From: Catellatospora sp. KI3
Lineage (GTDB): Bacteria; Actinomycetota; Actinomycetes; Mycobacteriales; Micromonosporaceae
Assembly (NCBI RefSeq): GCF_029948125.1
Contig: NZ_JASAMB010000001.1
Span: forward strand, 310,001 to 374,000
Direction of reading: 5' to 3'
DNA length: 64,000 nucleotides
Position numbers and translations under genes: made by a program. Of this stretch, positions 27,630 through 35,956 are shown piece after piece. Every line of letters begins with the position of its first letter. The stretch's first letter is position 1. The notes below the pieces were generated by a model. The model ran no database searches and had not been told where the DNA came from. It saw only the letters and a list, made by a program, of their open reading frames with translations.

Positions 27630-27706
27630 GCCGATCGCCGCGCCCGCGAAGGCGGGCGCCGGCAGCGGAGCCGATCGCCGCGCCCGCGGAGGCGGGCGCC
27701 AGCAGC
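27630..27706. repeat. Two 37-base direct repeats, each a hairpin, at the 3' end of meaB
   Basis: The units 27630-27666 and 27670-27706 are identical at 35 of 37 bases with a 40-base period. Each contains GCGCCCGC and GCGGGCGC as a hairpin stem. The second abuts the meaB stop codon at 27707, so the pair probably acts as a tandem terminator. Confidence 0.85.
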
Positions 27707-28663
27707 TCAGACCAATTCGTCGAGGAGCTTCTCGGCGGCGGCGTAGGGGTCGAGGGAGCCGGCCACGACGTGGTCGGCGAGGTCGGCGAGGCTGGTGCCG
27801 GGCAGTTCGGCGAAGCGGGCGCGGAGCTTGCCGAGGGCCAGGGCCTCGATCTCAGCGGCGGCGCGGGCTCTGCGGCGTACCGTCAACTGGTCTGTCTCGA
27901 CCAGCCAGGCCCGGTGCTCCTCGACCGCCGCGACGATGTCGCCGATGCCCTCGGCCTTGGCCGCGACCGCCTTGACCACCTTCGGCCGCCAGCTGCCCGG
28001 CGTCCGGTCGGGGCCGCCCAGCGCGATCATGCCCTGGATGTCGCGGTACGTCGCGTCGGCGCCGTCGCGGTCGGCCTTGTTGATGACGAAGACGTCGGCG
28101 ATCTCCAGGATGCCCGCCTTGACCGCCTGGATCGCGTCGCCCATGCCCGGCGCGAGCAGCACCAGCGTGGTGTCGGCCAGGCTGGCGATCTCCACCTCGG
28201 CCTGGCCGACGCCGACGGTCTCGACCAGCACCACGTCGCAGCCGACCCCGGCCAGCACCCGCACCGCCGCCGGGGTGGCGGCGGCCAGCCCGCCGAGGTG
28301 CCCCCGGCTGGACATGGACCGGATGTAGACGCCCGGGTCGGTGGCGTGGTCCTGCATGCGCACCCGGTCCCCGAGGATCGCGCCCCCGGTGTACGGGCTG
28401 GACGGGTCCACCGCCAGCACGCCGACCCGCTTGCCGGCCGCGCGCAGCGACCGGACCAGCTCGTTCGTGGTGGTCGACTTGCCCACGCCGGGCGAGCCCG
28501 TGAGCCCGACGACCATCGCCGCCCCGGCCGTCGGGGCCAGCGCGGCCGCGATCTCGGGCAGGTGCGGCGAGCCGGACTCGACGAGGGTGATCAGACGCGC
28601 GACGGCCCGGGCCTCCCCGGCCCGGGCGCGTTCGAGCAGCTCAGGGATCGAGCTGAGATTCAC
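27707..28663 (-). CDS. meaB: MeaB-type GTPase, mutase chaperone
   Basis: This 318-aa G3E GTPase guards and reloads adenosylcobalamin in acyl-CoA mutases. Walker [10 protein letters not shown], the metal-binding [27 protein letters not shown] and the G-specificity NKADRDG are all present. The GTG start overlaps the thiolase stop by four bases (GTGA), so it is co-translated with thiolase. Its clients here are likely IcmA (17.3 kb), Ecm (49.8 kb) and a methylmalonyl-CoA mutase elsewhere. The order epimerase-thiolase-meaB matches that remembered for Streptomyces coelicolor. Confidence 0.95.
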   Translation of the reverse strand: MNLSSIPELLERARAGEARAVARLITLVESGSPHLPEIAAALAPTAGAAMVVGLTGSPGVGKSTTTNELVRSLRAAGKRVGVLAVDPSSPYTGGAILGDRVRMQDHATDPGVYIRSMSSRGHLGGLAAATPAAVRVLAGVGCDVVLVETVGVGQAEVEIASLADTTLVLLAPGMGDAIQAVKAGILEIADVFVINKADRDGADATYRDIQGMIALGGPDRTPGSWRPKVVKAVAAKAEGIGDIVAAVEEHRAWLVETDQLTVRRRARAAAEIEALALGKLRARFAELPGTSLADLADHVVAGSLDPYAAAEKLLDELV

Positions 28664-29841
28664 GCAGCCACCTTGAGGATGAGCGCGTCGCCCTGCCCGC
28701 CGCCGCCGCACAGCGCGGCCGCGCCGACGCCGCCGCCGCGGCGCTTCAGCTCCAGCGCCAGGGTCAGCGCGAGCCGGGCGCCGGACATGCCGATCGGGTG
28801 GCCCAGCGCGATGGCGCCGCCGTTGACGTTGACGATGTCGGACGCGATGCCCAGCTCGCGCATGGACTGGATGCCGACGGCCGCGAACGCCTCGTTGATC
28901 TCGACCAGGTCCAGGTCGGCCGCGGTCAGGCCCTCCTTGGCCAGCGCGTGCTTGATCGCGTTGGCGGGCTGGGCGTGCAGCGAGTTGTCCGGACCGGCCA
29001 CGTTGCCGTGCGCACCGATCTCGGCCAGCCAGACCAGGCCCAGCTCCTGCGCCTTGGCCTTGCTCATGACCACGACCGCGGCGGCGCCGTCGGAGATGGG
29101 CGAGGCGGACCCGGCGGTGATGGTGCCGTCCTTGGCGAAGGCCGGGCGCAGCTTGGCCAGCGTCTCCGGGGTGGTGTCGGGGCGTACGCCCTCGTCCTCG
29201 CTGATCACGACCGGGTCGCCCTTGCGCGCCGGGATGGTGACCGGGGCGATCTCCTCGGCGAAGTGGCCGTTCTTCTGCGCGGCGGCGGCGCGCTGGTGCG
29301 AGGCCGCGGCGAACGCGTCCTGCTCCTCGCGGCTGATCTCGTAGCGCTTGTTGTGGTGCTCGGTCGACTCGCCCATGGCGATCTGGTCGTACGCGTCGGT
29401 GAGGCCGTCCAGGGCCATGTGGTCCTTGATCACGACGTCGCCGTACTTGTAGCCGTTGCGCTGGCCGACGAGCAGGTGCGGGGCGTTGGTCATCGACTCC
29501 ATGCCGCCCGCGACCACGATGTCGAACTCGCCCGCGCGGATCAGCTGGTCGGCCAGGGCGATCGCGTCGAGGCCGGACAGGCAGACCTTGTTGACGGTCA
29601 GCGCGGGAACGCTCATCGGGATGCCGGCGCCGACGGCGGCCTGCCGGGCGGTGATCTGGCCGCCGCCGGCCTGCAGCACCTGGCCCATGATCACGTACTG
29701 GACCTGCTCGGGGGCGACCCCGGCGCGCTCCAGCGCGGCCTTGATCGCGACAGCGCCGAGCTGCGTCGCGGAGAGGTCCTTGAGATTGCCCAGCAGGCGG
29801 CCCATCGGCGTACGCGCGCCGCTGACGATCACTGAAGTCAT
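28660..29841 (-). CDS. atoB: Acetyl-CoA C-acetyltransferase (biosynthetic-type thiolase)
   Basis: This 393-aa thiolase condenses two acetyl-CoA to acetoacetyl-CoA or runs the reverse. The nucleophile is Cys87 in [28 protein letters not shown] and the second catalytic cysteine in CGGGGQGD are all intact. With the hydroxyacyl-CoA dehydrogenases in the window it feeds crotonyl-CoA to Ccr. It is transcribed with meaB and divergently from the epimerase. Confidence 0.95.
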   Translation of the reverse strand: MTSVIVSGARTPMGRLLGNLKDLSATQLGAVAIKAALERAGVAPEQVQYVIMGQVLQAGGGQITARQAAVGAGIPMSVPALTVNKVCLSGLDAIALADQLIRAGEFDIVVAGGMESMTNAPHLLVGQRNGYKYGDVVIKDHMALDGLTDAYDQIAMGESTEHHNKRYEISREEQDAFAAASHQRAAAAQKNGHFAEEIAPVTIPARKGDPVVISEDEGVRPDTTPETLAKLRPAFAKDGTITAGSASPISDGAAAVVVMSKAKAQELGLVWLAEIGAHGNVAGPDNSLHAQPANAIKHALAKEGLTAADLDLVEINEAFAAVGIQSMRELGIASDIVNVNGGAIALGHPIGMSGARLALTLALELKRRGGGVGAAALCGGGGQGDALILKVAA

Positions 29842-29877
29842 GTGAACAGCCCTCCGAGTGGCCTGGATTACGTTCCG

Positions 29878-29893
29878 CCTTAACGATGGTTCG
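29878..29893. promoter_or_regulatory. Pseudo-palindrome site 3, thiolase/epimerase divergent gap
   Basis: The minus strand reads CGAACCATCGTTAAAG. Read as CCGAACCATCGTTAAA it keeps 13 of the 16 pattern positions seen at the icmA site. It lies 37-52 bases upstream of the thiolase start and 15-30 upstream of the epimerase start, so one protein could control both directions. Confidence 0.4.
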
Positions 29894-29918
29894 GTCAGAC
29901 TAACCGCATGACCGAACC
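29888..29918. promoter_or_regulatory. 10-bp inverted repeat covering the epimerase start codon
   Basis: GGTTCGGTCA (29888-29897) and TGACCGAACC (29909-29918) are exact complements, 11 bases apart. The second arm includes two bases of the ATG at 29908. It could be an operator or an RNA stem that hides the start. Confidence 0.55.
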
Positions 29919-30387
29919 AGCATCCCTGTCGACCTCGTCACAGAGTGTCAAGTCGCTCTCCGTCGGGCTGCAGCGCATCGATCACGTCGGCATCGCCGTG
30001 CCCGACCTGGACGCCGCCATCGCCTTCTACGAAGGTACGTTCGGAATGGTCTGCACGCACACCGAGACCAACGAGGAGCAGGGCGTACGCGAGGCGATGA
30101 TGCAGGTCGCCCCCGGGGTCGAGGGCGGCGCGATCCAGCTGCTGGCCCCGCTGCGCCCCGACTCCCCCATCGGCAAGTTCCTGGCCCGCAGCGGGCCCGG
30201 CATGCAGCAGCTGGCGTTCACGGTGGTCGACGTCGAGGCCACCTCGGCCGCACTGCGCGAGCACGGGGTGCGGCTGCTGTATCCGCAGGCCAAGCGCGGG
30301 ACGGCGGGGTCGCGGGTCAACTTCGTACACCCCAAGGACGCCGGCGGCGTGCTGGTCGAGCTGGTCCAGCCGGCAGTGGACCACTGA
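29908..30387 (+). CDS. mce: Methylmalonyl-CoA epimerase (also serves ethylmalonyl-CoA)
   Basis: This 159-aa VOC-fold enzyme swaps the 2R and 2S forms of methylmalonyl-CoA. In this setting it may also act on ethylmalonyl-CoA. [19 protein letters not shown] opens the metal fold with His26; [10 protein letters not shown] and VLVELVQP supply other ligands. The position usually holding a His before LAF reads GMQQLAF, so one ligand may be Gln; I believe this is frequent in actinomycetes. CAGACT six bases before the ATG suggests a leaderless message. Confidence 0.92.
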   Translation: MTEPASLSTSSQSVKSLSVGLQRIDHVGIAVPDLDAAIAFYEGTFGMVCTHTETNEEQGVREAMMQVAPGVEGGAIQLLAPLRPDSPIGKFLARSGPGMQQLAFTVVDVEATSAALREHGVRLLYPQAKRGTAGSRVNFVHPKDAGGVLVELVQPAVDH

Positions 30388-30392
30388 ACGAC

Positions 30393-30407
30393 TGAATCAT
30401 CGTTAAG
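30393..30407. promoter_or_regulatory. Pseudo-palindrome site 4, between the epimerase and ccr
   Basis: TGAATCATCGTTAAG begins six bases after the epimerase stop and matches the icmA site at 12 of 15 bases. It is 268 bases upstream of the ccr start, within the ccr promoter region. Confidence 0.4.
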
Positions 30408-30446
30408 CCAGGCGTGGAGTTTTTCACAGACCGGTTCCGGCTCAAG

Positions 30447-30460
30447 CTACCGACGAGTAA
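30447..30460. promoter_or_regulatory. Second shared motif, upstream of ccr
   Basis: On the minus strand this reads TTACTCGTCGGTAG. TTACTCACCGGTAG occurs just before the aldehyde dehydrogenase at 41.9 kb, identical at 12 of 14 positions. It is a possible binding site for a separate regulator. Confidence 0.35.
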
Positions 30461-30477
30461 CGTCCCGGCCACCTGAG

Positions 30478-30504
30478 CCGCCATGTGTGTCGACCACATG
30501 GCGG
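30478..30504. promoter_or_regulatory. Hairpin in the long ccr upstream region
   Basis: CCGCCATGTG (30478-30487) pairs perfectly with CACATGGCGG (30495-30504) around a seven-base loop. It is 171 bases before the ccr start. It could be a leader-RNA stem, an operator, or a terminator of epimerase transcripts. Confidence 0.5.
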
Positions 30505-30674
30505 TCCCAGCAGGACCGCGCCCACGATGGGTCGCCGGTGGGGAGTCGCGACGGTGCGCCGTCCAGGCGAACCGTCGGACGAGCCACTGGCGAAGCACTC
30601 AGATCCCGGAACCAGGCGCCTCGCACGCTCAGCTCCACCGGGCACCTGCGTTCCCTCACCACGGAGGTGGCGCC

Positions 30675-32030
30675 GTGCAAGAAATCCTCGACGTGATCAT
30701 GGAGGCCGAGGACTCCCCCGACCCCGCCGAGCACCTGCGCAAGCTGGCCGCGGTGCCGGTACCGGCCGCATACCAGGGCATGGTGGTGCGCGCTGACGAG
30801 GTCGCGATGTTCGACGGCCTGGCCACCCGGGACAAGGACCCGCGCAAGGCGCTGCACCTGCAGGAGGTGCCCACTCCGGAGCTCGGCCCCGGCGAGGCGC
30901 TGATCGCGGTGATGGCGAGCGCGGTCAACTACAACACCGTGTGGACGTCCATCTTCGAGCCGATGCCGACCTTCGGGTTCCTGAAGAAGTACGGCCGCCT
31001 GTCGCCGCTGACCGCGCGCCACGACCTGCCGTACCACGTGGTGGGTTCAGACGCTGCGGGCGTGGTGCTGCGCACCGGCGCGGGCGTGACCAAGTGGAGG
31101 CCCGGCGACCAGATCGTGGCGCACTGCCTCAACGTGGAGCTCGAGGACGCGACGGGGCACGACGACACCATGCTGGACCCGCAGCAGCGCATCTGGGGCT
31201 TCGAGACCAACTTCGGCGGCCTGGCCCAGCTCGCGATCGTCAAGGCCAACCAGCTGATGCCCAAGCCCGCCCACCTCACCTGGGAGGAGGCGGCCAGCCC
31301 GGGGCTGGTCAACTCCACCGCGTACCGGCAGCTCGTGTCGCACCACGGGGCCAACATGAAGCAGGGCGACGTGGTGCTGATCTGGGGCGCCAGCGGCGGG
31401 CTCGGGTCGTACGCGACACAGATGGCCCTCAACGGCGGCGCCATCCCGGTCTGCGTGGTGTCCTCGCCGGACAAGGCCGAGCTGTGCCGCCGGATGGGCG
31501 CCGACCTGGTCATCGACCGCGTCGCCGAGGACTACCGGTTCTGGTCCGACGAGCACACCCAGGATCCGGCCGAGTGGAAGCGGTTCGGGGCGCGCATCCG
31601 CGAACTGACCGGCGGCGACGACCCGGACATCGTGTTCGAGCACCCGGGCCGCGAGACCTTCGGCGCCAGCGTGTACGTGGCCAAGAAGGGCGGCACCATC
31701 GTCACCTGCGCCTCGACCAGCGGCTACGAGCACCAGTACGACAACCGCTACCTGTGGATGTCGCTCAAGCGGATCATCGGCAGCCACTTCGCGAACTACC
31801 GCGAGGCGTGGGAGGCCAACCGCCTGATCGACCTCGGCCGCATCCATCCGACGCTGTCGAAGTCGTTCCCGCTGGAGCAGACCGGCCAGGCCGCGTACGA
31901 GGTGCACCGCAACGCCCATCAGGGCAAGGTCGGCGTGCTGTGCCTGGCGCCGGAGGAGGGCCTGGGCGTACGCGACCAGGAGAAGCGGGCCCGCCACCTG
32001 TCCGCCATCAACCGCTTCCGCGGGGTCTGA
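30675..32030 (+). CDS. ccr: Crotonyl-CoA carboxylase/reductase
   Basis: This 451-aa MDR-family enzyme reductively carboxylates crotonyl-CoA with NADPH and CO2 to give (2S)-ethylmalonyl-CoA. It starts the ethylmalonyl-CoA pathway and makes polyketide extender units. YHVVGSDAAGVVLRTGAGV, GFETNFGGLAQ, the nucleotide loop IWGASGGLGSYATQ, DIVFEHPGRETFGASV and the C-terminal VGVLCLAPEEGLGV are characteristic. The GTG of VQEILDVI has GGAGG seven bases upstream; an open stretch before it lacks family similarity. Ecm, which uses the product, is 18 kb away rather than adjacent. Confidence 0.96.
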   Translation: MQEILDVIMEAEDSPDPAEHLRKLAAVPVPAAYQGMVVRADEVAMFDGLATRDKDPRKALHLQEVPTPELGPGEALIAVMASAVNYNTVWTSIFEPMPTFGFLKKYGRLSPLTARHDLPYHVVGSDAAGVVLRTGAGVTKWRPGDQIVAHCLNVELEDATGHDDTMLDPQQRIWGFETNFGGLAQLAIVKANQLMPKPAHLTWEEAASPGLVNSTAYRQLVSHHGANMKQGDVVLIWGASGGLGSYATQMALNGGAIPVCVVSSPDKAELCRRMGADLVIDRVAEDYRFWSDEHTQDPAEWKRFGARIRELTGGDDPDIVFEHPGRETFGASVYVAKKGGTIVTCASTSGYEHQYDNRYLWMSLKRIIGSHFANYREAWEANRLIDLGRIHPTLSKSFPLEQTGQAAYEVHRNAHQGKVGVLCLAPEEGLGVRDQEKRARHLSAINRFRGV

Positions 32031-32039
32031 CCACGGCGC

Positions 32040-32073
32040 GTGGGACGGGTGCCGCACCGCGGACCCGTCCCAC
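32040..32073. terminator. Bidirectional hairpin between ccr and the solute-binding gene
   Basis: GTGGGACGGGT (32040-32050) pairs perfectly with 32063-32073 over a 12-base loop, filling most of the 48-base convergent gap. Confidence 0.8.
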
Positions 32074-32078
32074 GGTCC

Positions 32079-33206
32079 TCACTTGCGCCAGGGCGCCGCG
32101 GGCTCGCACGGATCGGTCCGCTCGGGACGGTGGTCGATGCCGTGCGCGCCGTCGATCTCCTTGAGACCCAGCTGGCCGAGCGTCGTCCTGAACGAGTTGG
32201 GCCAGCCCAGCCGCAGGAACCGCGACAGCGCCTCGTTGACCTTCGCGCAGAGCTTGGGAGAGTTGTTGGGCAGGCCGATGCCGTACTGCTCGACGCCGAC
32301 GGACAGGAACTTCGGCACCTCCTTGCGCTTGTCCGGCGGCAGCGACCCCACGTACGCCTGGATGATCGCCAGGTCGGTGGAGACGGCGAGGTCCGGCTCG
32401 GAACCCGAGAAGAAGCGCTGGAAGCAGGCGCGCAGCGTGGGTTCCACGACGACGTCGTAACCGAGCTTGCGCAGCCGCAACTCGGCCGTCGACCCGGACG
32501 GCACGCAGACGCGGTGGATGTCGTGCACCGACTGAGCGGTCCTGTCGTGCGTGGCGAACCCCTCCACGTCGTTGAAGTACGGGCCCGCGAAATCGATCAG
32601 CTCCTTGCGCGCCTCGGTCATGGAGAAGTTCGAGATCACCAGCTGAACCGGATTGTCGCCGGTCAGCGCCTGAATCCGGTCGTCGTTGTCCTCCAGCGGC
32701 ACCCATTGGATGCTGGTCATCTTCGGGAAGTAGTCGAGCAGGGCCTGTGCGACGGAGACGTTGAACCCGTGCCGACCGAGCCCGTTGCCCTCGTGCCAGC
32801 CGGGGTACCCGGGCTCGACATAGCCGATCCGCACGTCACCGGAGAGGAAGTCGTAGGGGTCGGGCTCGCGCACGAAGTAGTAGACGACCCCGCTCACGGC
32901 CAGGATCAGCACCGAGAGGTAGACGGTGATCCGGCGCCGGTTGCGCGGGATCCGGGCCTTGCGGGTGCCGCCCAGGCTGCTGACCCCCTTCGCCGTGAGG
33001 ATCGCGAAGATCACCCCGGCGACCTCGACGGGCAGCGCGAGGATGGCGGCGACGTTGGCGCCCCAGTTCTGGTTGAACAGCAGGAAGGCGACGCCGCCCA
33101 CCAGAGTCAGCCCGATGGGGAGGATCCAGTACAACTCGTCGCGCAGGCTCAGGCCGCTCCCTGGCGGCGGGGGCTCCGGCGGGGTCGAAGACATCGACGT
33201 GGACAC
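32079..33206 (-). CDS. Membrane-anchored family-3 solute-binding domain protein
   Basis: This 375-aa protein has three N-terminal helices (ILPIGLTLVGGVAFLLF, NVAAILALPVEVAGVIFAIL, ITVYLSVLILAVSGVVYYF). A glutamine/glutamate-type periplasmic binding domain follows (about 125-345: VRIGYVEPGYPGWH, NPVQLVISNFSMTEARKELIDFAGPYF, DLAIIQAYVGSLP). No transporter permease or ATPase sits beside it, so it may be a ligand sensor rather than an ABC-transporter part. The GTG start at 33206 is one of several possible. It is divergent from the DivIVA-type genes. Confidence 0.8.
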   Translation of the reverse strand: MSTSMSSTPPEPPPPGSGLSLRDELYWILPIGLTLVGGVAFLLFNQNWGANVAAILALPVEVAGVIFAILTAKGVSSLGGTRKARIPRNRRRITVYLSVLILAVSGVVYYFVREPDPYDFLSGDVRIGYVEPGYPGWHEGNGLGRHGFNVSVAQALLDYFPKMTSIQWVPLEDNDDRIQALTGDNPVQLVISNFSMTEARKELIDFAGPYFNDVEGFATHDRTAQSVHDIHRVCVPSGSTAELRLRKLGYDVVVEPTLRACFQRFFSGSEPDLAVSTDLAIIQAYVGSLPPDKRKEVPKFLSVGVEQYGIGLPNNSPKLCAKVNEALSRFLRLGWPNSFRTTLGQLGLKEIDGAHGIDHRPERTDPCEPAAPWRK

Positions 33207-33261
33207 ATGTCGACCTTAGAAGCACCCGTCCACCGCGGGTATCGCCGCCGGACCCGCCGCG

Positions 33262-33379
33262 GTGACCGAACGGTCACAGTTGTGGCTCGTCCCACACCCC
33301 GCCCACCAGGCATTTCCAGGCAAAGTGGGCAATTGGTTTCCCTTGCGGATCTTCCCGGTTGAAACGACTGACCGTTCGG
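33262..33379. promoter_or_regulatory. Repeated CCGAACGGTCA elements in the gap before the DivIVA-type genes
   Basis: The 233-base divergent gap holds a near-perfect palindrome, GTGACCG-AA-CGGTCAC, at 33262-33277. An inverted copy of its half, TGACCGTTCGG, lies at 33369-33379 and complements 33266-33276 exactly. Paired sites about 100 bases apart suggest an operator pair or DNA looping. Confidence 0.4.
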
Positions 33380-33439
33380 AGGGCGAAAGTGCCCCCACGC
33401 TCTTGCGGAGCACCTGGGGTCATCTGCGAGTATGTCCCA

Positions 33440-34684
33440 ATGCCCCAGCAGCCGTCCAACGTCGCGTTCTTCGATGGCGCGAACACTCAGCATGACTTCA
33501 CTGTCGTCCTGCGCGGTTACGACCGTACGCAGGTAGATGACTTCGTCGGTCGCCTCAACGCGCAGCTCGCCCAGTCGGAGCAGGCCCGCAACGAGGCCGA
33601 GCAGCGCATGAACGACGCCCAGCGTCGGCTGCGCCAGGCCGAGCAGCGACTGAGCTCGGTCGAGCAGAAGCTCACCGACACCAGCAAGCAGCTCGAGGAG
33701 AACAGCCGCCCGACCCTCTCCGGGCTCGGCACGCGCGTCGAGCAGATCCTGCGCCTGGCCGAGGAGCAGGCCAACGACCACCGCGGCGAGTCCAAGCGGG
33801 AGTCCGAGGGCATCCTGTCCGCCGCCCGCCTCGAGGCCCGCGAGATCACCGACAAGGCGCGGGCCGAGGCCGCCGCCATGAAGGCGACCGCCGAGCGCGA
33901 GGCCGGCAACCTGCGTACCGCCGCCGAGCGCGAGGCCGCCGAGGTCCGGGTGCAGGCCCGCCGCGAGGCCGACACGCTGCGCGCCGACGCCGACCGCGAG
34001 ACCAAGCAGCTGCGCACCGCCACCTCGCACGAGGTCGCCGAGCTCAAGGCCACCGTGGAGCGCGAGGTCGCCACCCTGCGCGCCACCGCCGAGCGCGAGA
34101 TCACCCAGCTGCGCGCCAAGGCCGCCCGCGAGGCGGAGGAGAAGCGCGCCGAGGCGTCGAAGATGCTGGCCGACGCGCGCGACAAGCGCGACAAGGACCT
34201 GCAGGCCCTCCAGCTGGAGCTGGCCGAGCGCCGCGAGAAGTCCGAGCGCGAGGAGACCCAGCGTCACTCCGCCGCCGTCGCCGCCACGCAGAAGCTGGTC
34301 GGCGAGGCCGAGGAGCGCGCCCGCGCCGCCGAGGACCGCGCCAAGGAGATCGAGCAGCGGGCCGAGGCCCGCCGGGTCGAGTCCGAGCGCACCGCCGCCG
34401 AGACCACCGAGAAGGCCCGGGCCGGGGCCGAGAAGGCGGTCAACGAGGCCAAGGCCGAGGCGCACCGCCTCGTGACCGAGGCCCGCAACGAGGCCGAGCT
34501 GACCACCAACGCGGCTCGCCGCGAGGTCGAGGACCTCACCCGCCAGAAGAACGCGGTCACCGCGCAGCTGGGTCAGATGCTGTCCGGCCTGGCCGGCATC
34601 GTCCCCGGCGTCGGTGCCGCGGCGCCCGCCCCCGCGGCCGCCGCTCCCGCCGAGGAGAAGCCGAAGGCTGCGGACGGCGAATAG
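33440..34684 (+). CDS. DivIVA-domain hendecad coiled-coil protein, probable Scy/FilP-type polarity scaffold
   Basis: This 414-aa cytoskeletal protein opens with a DivIVA/FilP-like domain (HDFTVVLRGYDRTQVDDFV, about 17-36). Heptad coiled coil follows to about 140. Residues 145-232 are eight successive 11-residue repeats of the form xxLRAxAxREx (GNLRTAAEREA, AEVRVQARREA, DTLRADADRET and so on). Such hendecad repeats are known from Streptomyces Scy and FilP, the polar-growth scaffold proteins, whose genes also lie next to the epimerase gene. A Pro/Ala-rich tail ends the protein. The ATG comes six bases after GAGTAT, suggesting a leaderless message. Confidence 0.82.
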   Translation: MPQQPSNVAFFDGANTQHDFTVVLRGYDRTQVDDFVGRLNAQLAQSEQARNEAEQRMNDAQRRLRQAEQRLSSVEQKLTDTSKQLEENSRPTLSGLGTRVEQILRLAEEQANDHRGESKRESEGILSAARLEAREITDKARAEAAAMKATAEREAGNLRTAAEREAAEVRVQARREADTLRADADRETKQLRTATSHEVAELKATVEREVATLRATAEREITQLRAKAAREAEEKRAEASKMLADARDKRDKDLQALQLELAERREKSEREETQRHSAAVAATQKLVGEAEERARAAEDRAKEIEQRAEARRVESERTAAETTEKARAGAEKAVNEAKAEAHRLVTEARNEAELTTNAARREVEDLTRQKNAVTAQLGQMLSGLAGIVPGVGAAAPAPAAAAPAEEKPKAADGE

Positions 34685-34737
34685 CCGATCACGCTTCGCA
34701 TTAGGTCGCGCCGTGCCCTTTTCCGGAGGGGTGCGGC

Positions 34738-35937
34738 GTGACCTTTTATGTGAAGATGGACCGCATGTCGCATGGCGGAGACCTGTTCGCTCTCGGTGAG
34801 GGCGTCTCATCCGAACCCAGCTTCGACGTCGCTCTGCGGGGCTATGACAAGAAGCAGGTTGACCGTTACGTCAATCAGGTCGAGTCCGACCTGTCGACCC
34901 TGGCCGCGGAGCGAGATCAGGCCTTCTCCCAGGTGCAGGCCCTCGCGGGCCAGGTGCAGCAGCTCCAGCTCGAACTGTCCGACGCCGCCCGCCGCTCGGT
35001 GCCCGCGCGGATCTCGTTCCGCCACCTCGGCGCCAAGGTCGAGCAGATCCTCGCCCTCGCCGAGGACCAGGCCGACGACCTGCGCAACAACGCCCTGCAG
35101 GAGATCTCCGACCAGCGGTCCGAGGCCGAGCGGCTGCTCGCCGACGCCCGCGACCGCGCCGCCACCGCGACCCGCGACTTCGACCTGGCACTGGCCTCCC
35201 GCCGCGCCGAGGAGCGCAAGGACGAGGAGCGCCGCCGCGTGGAGCTGAGCGACGAGACGCAGCGGCTGCGCACCGAGGCCCGCGAACTGCTCGCGCACGC
35301 CCAGCTGGAGGCCCAGCAGCTACGTACGGTCGCCGCGCAGGAGGCCGCCTCCCGGCGCCTGCAGACCGACAAGGACCTGACCGCCGTCAAGAACGCCGCC
35401 GAGGCCGAGGTGGCCAACCTGCGCGCCGCGGCCGAGCAGACGGCCGCCGACATCCGCGCCGCCGCCGAGCAGGCCGCCGCGGGCATCCGCGCCGCCGCGG
35501 ACCAGCGCGTCGGCCAGGCCGAGCAGGAGGTGGCGCGGGCCCGCGAGGTGGCGGCGCAGCAGCAGGCGGCCGCCGAGCGGGCGCAGCAGGAGCTGGCCGC
35601 CACGCGCAACCAGATCGCGGCCGACCAGGCTGCCGCGGCGCAGGCGCAGCAGCGCCTGTCCGAGCTGCAAGGTCAGCTCGCCGCCGAGCTGGAGCGCCTG
35701 GCGACCGCGCAGCGCGAGGCGGAACTGGCCGAGCGCCGCCGCGCCGAGGCGCTGCGCCCGGTCGAGCCCAAGGCCGACGAGCCCGAGGCCGACGAGCCTG
35801 CCGCCGACCGGCCCGCCGCCGACACCGCCGCCGAGCCGGCCGCAGCGGCCGGGCCGGTCGACGAGCCCACGGTCATGCTCGGCAACGACGAGCAGACGGT
35901 CGCCCTGTCCACCGACCAGACCCGACCCGCCCGCTGA
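34738..35937 (+). CDS. Second DivIVA-domain coiled-coil protein
   Basis: This 399-aa protein starts with the same domain as its neighbour (PSFDVALRGYDKKQVDRYVNQVESDL), then a long coiled coil. At least three hendecads occur (VANLRAAAEQT, AADIRAAAEQA, AAGIRAAADQR), followed by a Gln/Ala-rich rod. An acidic Pro/Ala/Asp tail (about 350-399) probably is disordered. GGAGGGG precedes the GTG at 34738; ATGs at 34753 and 34762 are alternatives. It lies 53 bases after the first gene, so the pair is likely one operon working at hyphal tips. Confidence 0.8.
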   Translation: MTFYVKMDRMSHGGDLFALGEGVSSEPSFDVALRGYDKKQVDRYVNQVESDLSTLAAERDQAFSQVQALAGQVQQLQLELSDAARRSVPARISFRHLGAKVEQILALAEDQADDLRNNALQEISDQRSEAERLLADARDRAATATRDFDLALASRRAEERKDEERRRVELSDETQRLRTEARELLAHAQLEAQQLRTVAAQEAASRRLQTDKDLTAVKNAAEAEVANLRAAAEQTAADIRAAAEQAAAGIRAAADQRVGQAEQEVARAREVAAQQQAAAERAQQELAATRNQIAADQAAAAQAQQRLSELQGQLAAELERLATAQREAELAERRRAEALRPVEPKADEPEADEPAADRPAADTAAEPAAAAGPVDEPTVMLGNDEQTVALSTDQTRPAR

Positions 35938-35956
35938 GCTCCGCCCCCGGCGGCGG

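Noticed and set aside
24366-27746. A 1,126-codon open frame antisense to the FtsX-type permease
   Set aside because: Same explanation; the sense frame has membrane helices, operon overlaps and a ribosome site.
27580-27975. A short gene starting with GTG after AAAGGAG downstream of the permease promoter
   Set aside because: The ribosome-like site is only one base from the GTG, the frame runs through direct repeats and then antisense to meaB, and no protein features are visible.
30483-30674. N-terminal extension of ccr by 64 residues
   Set aside because: No ribosome site and no similarity to crotonyl-CoA carboxylase/reductases, which begin near MKEILDAI; the GTG at 30675 has GGAGG at good spacing.
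33262-33277. CRP/GlxR binding site in GTGACCGAACGGTCAC
   Set aside because: CRP-type sites have six bases between GTGA and TCAC; here there are eight. It is kept only as an unassigned palindrome.
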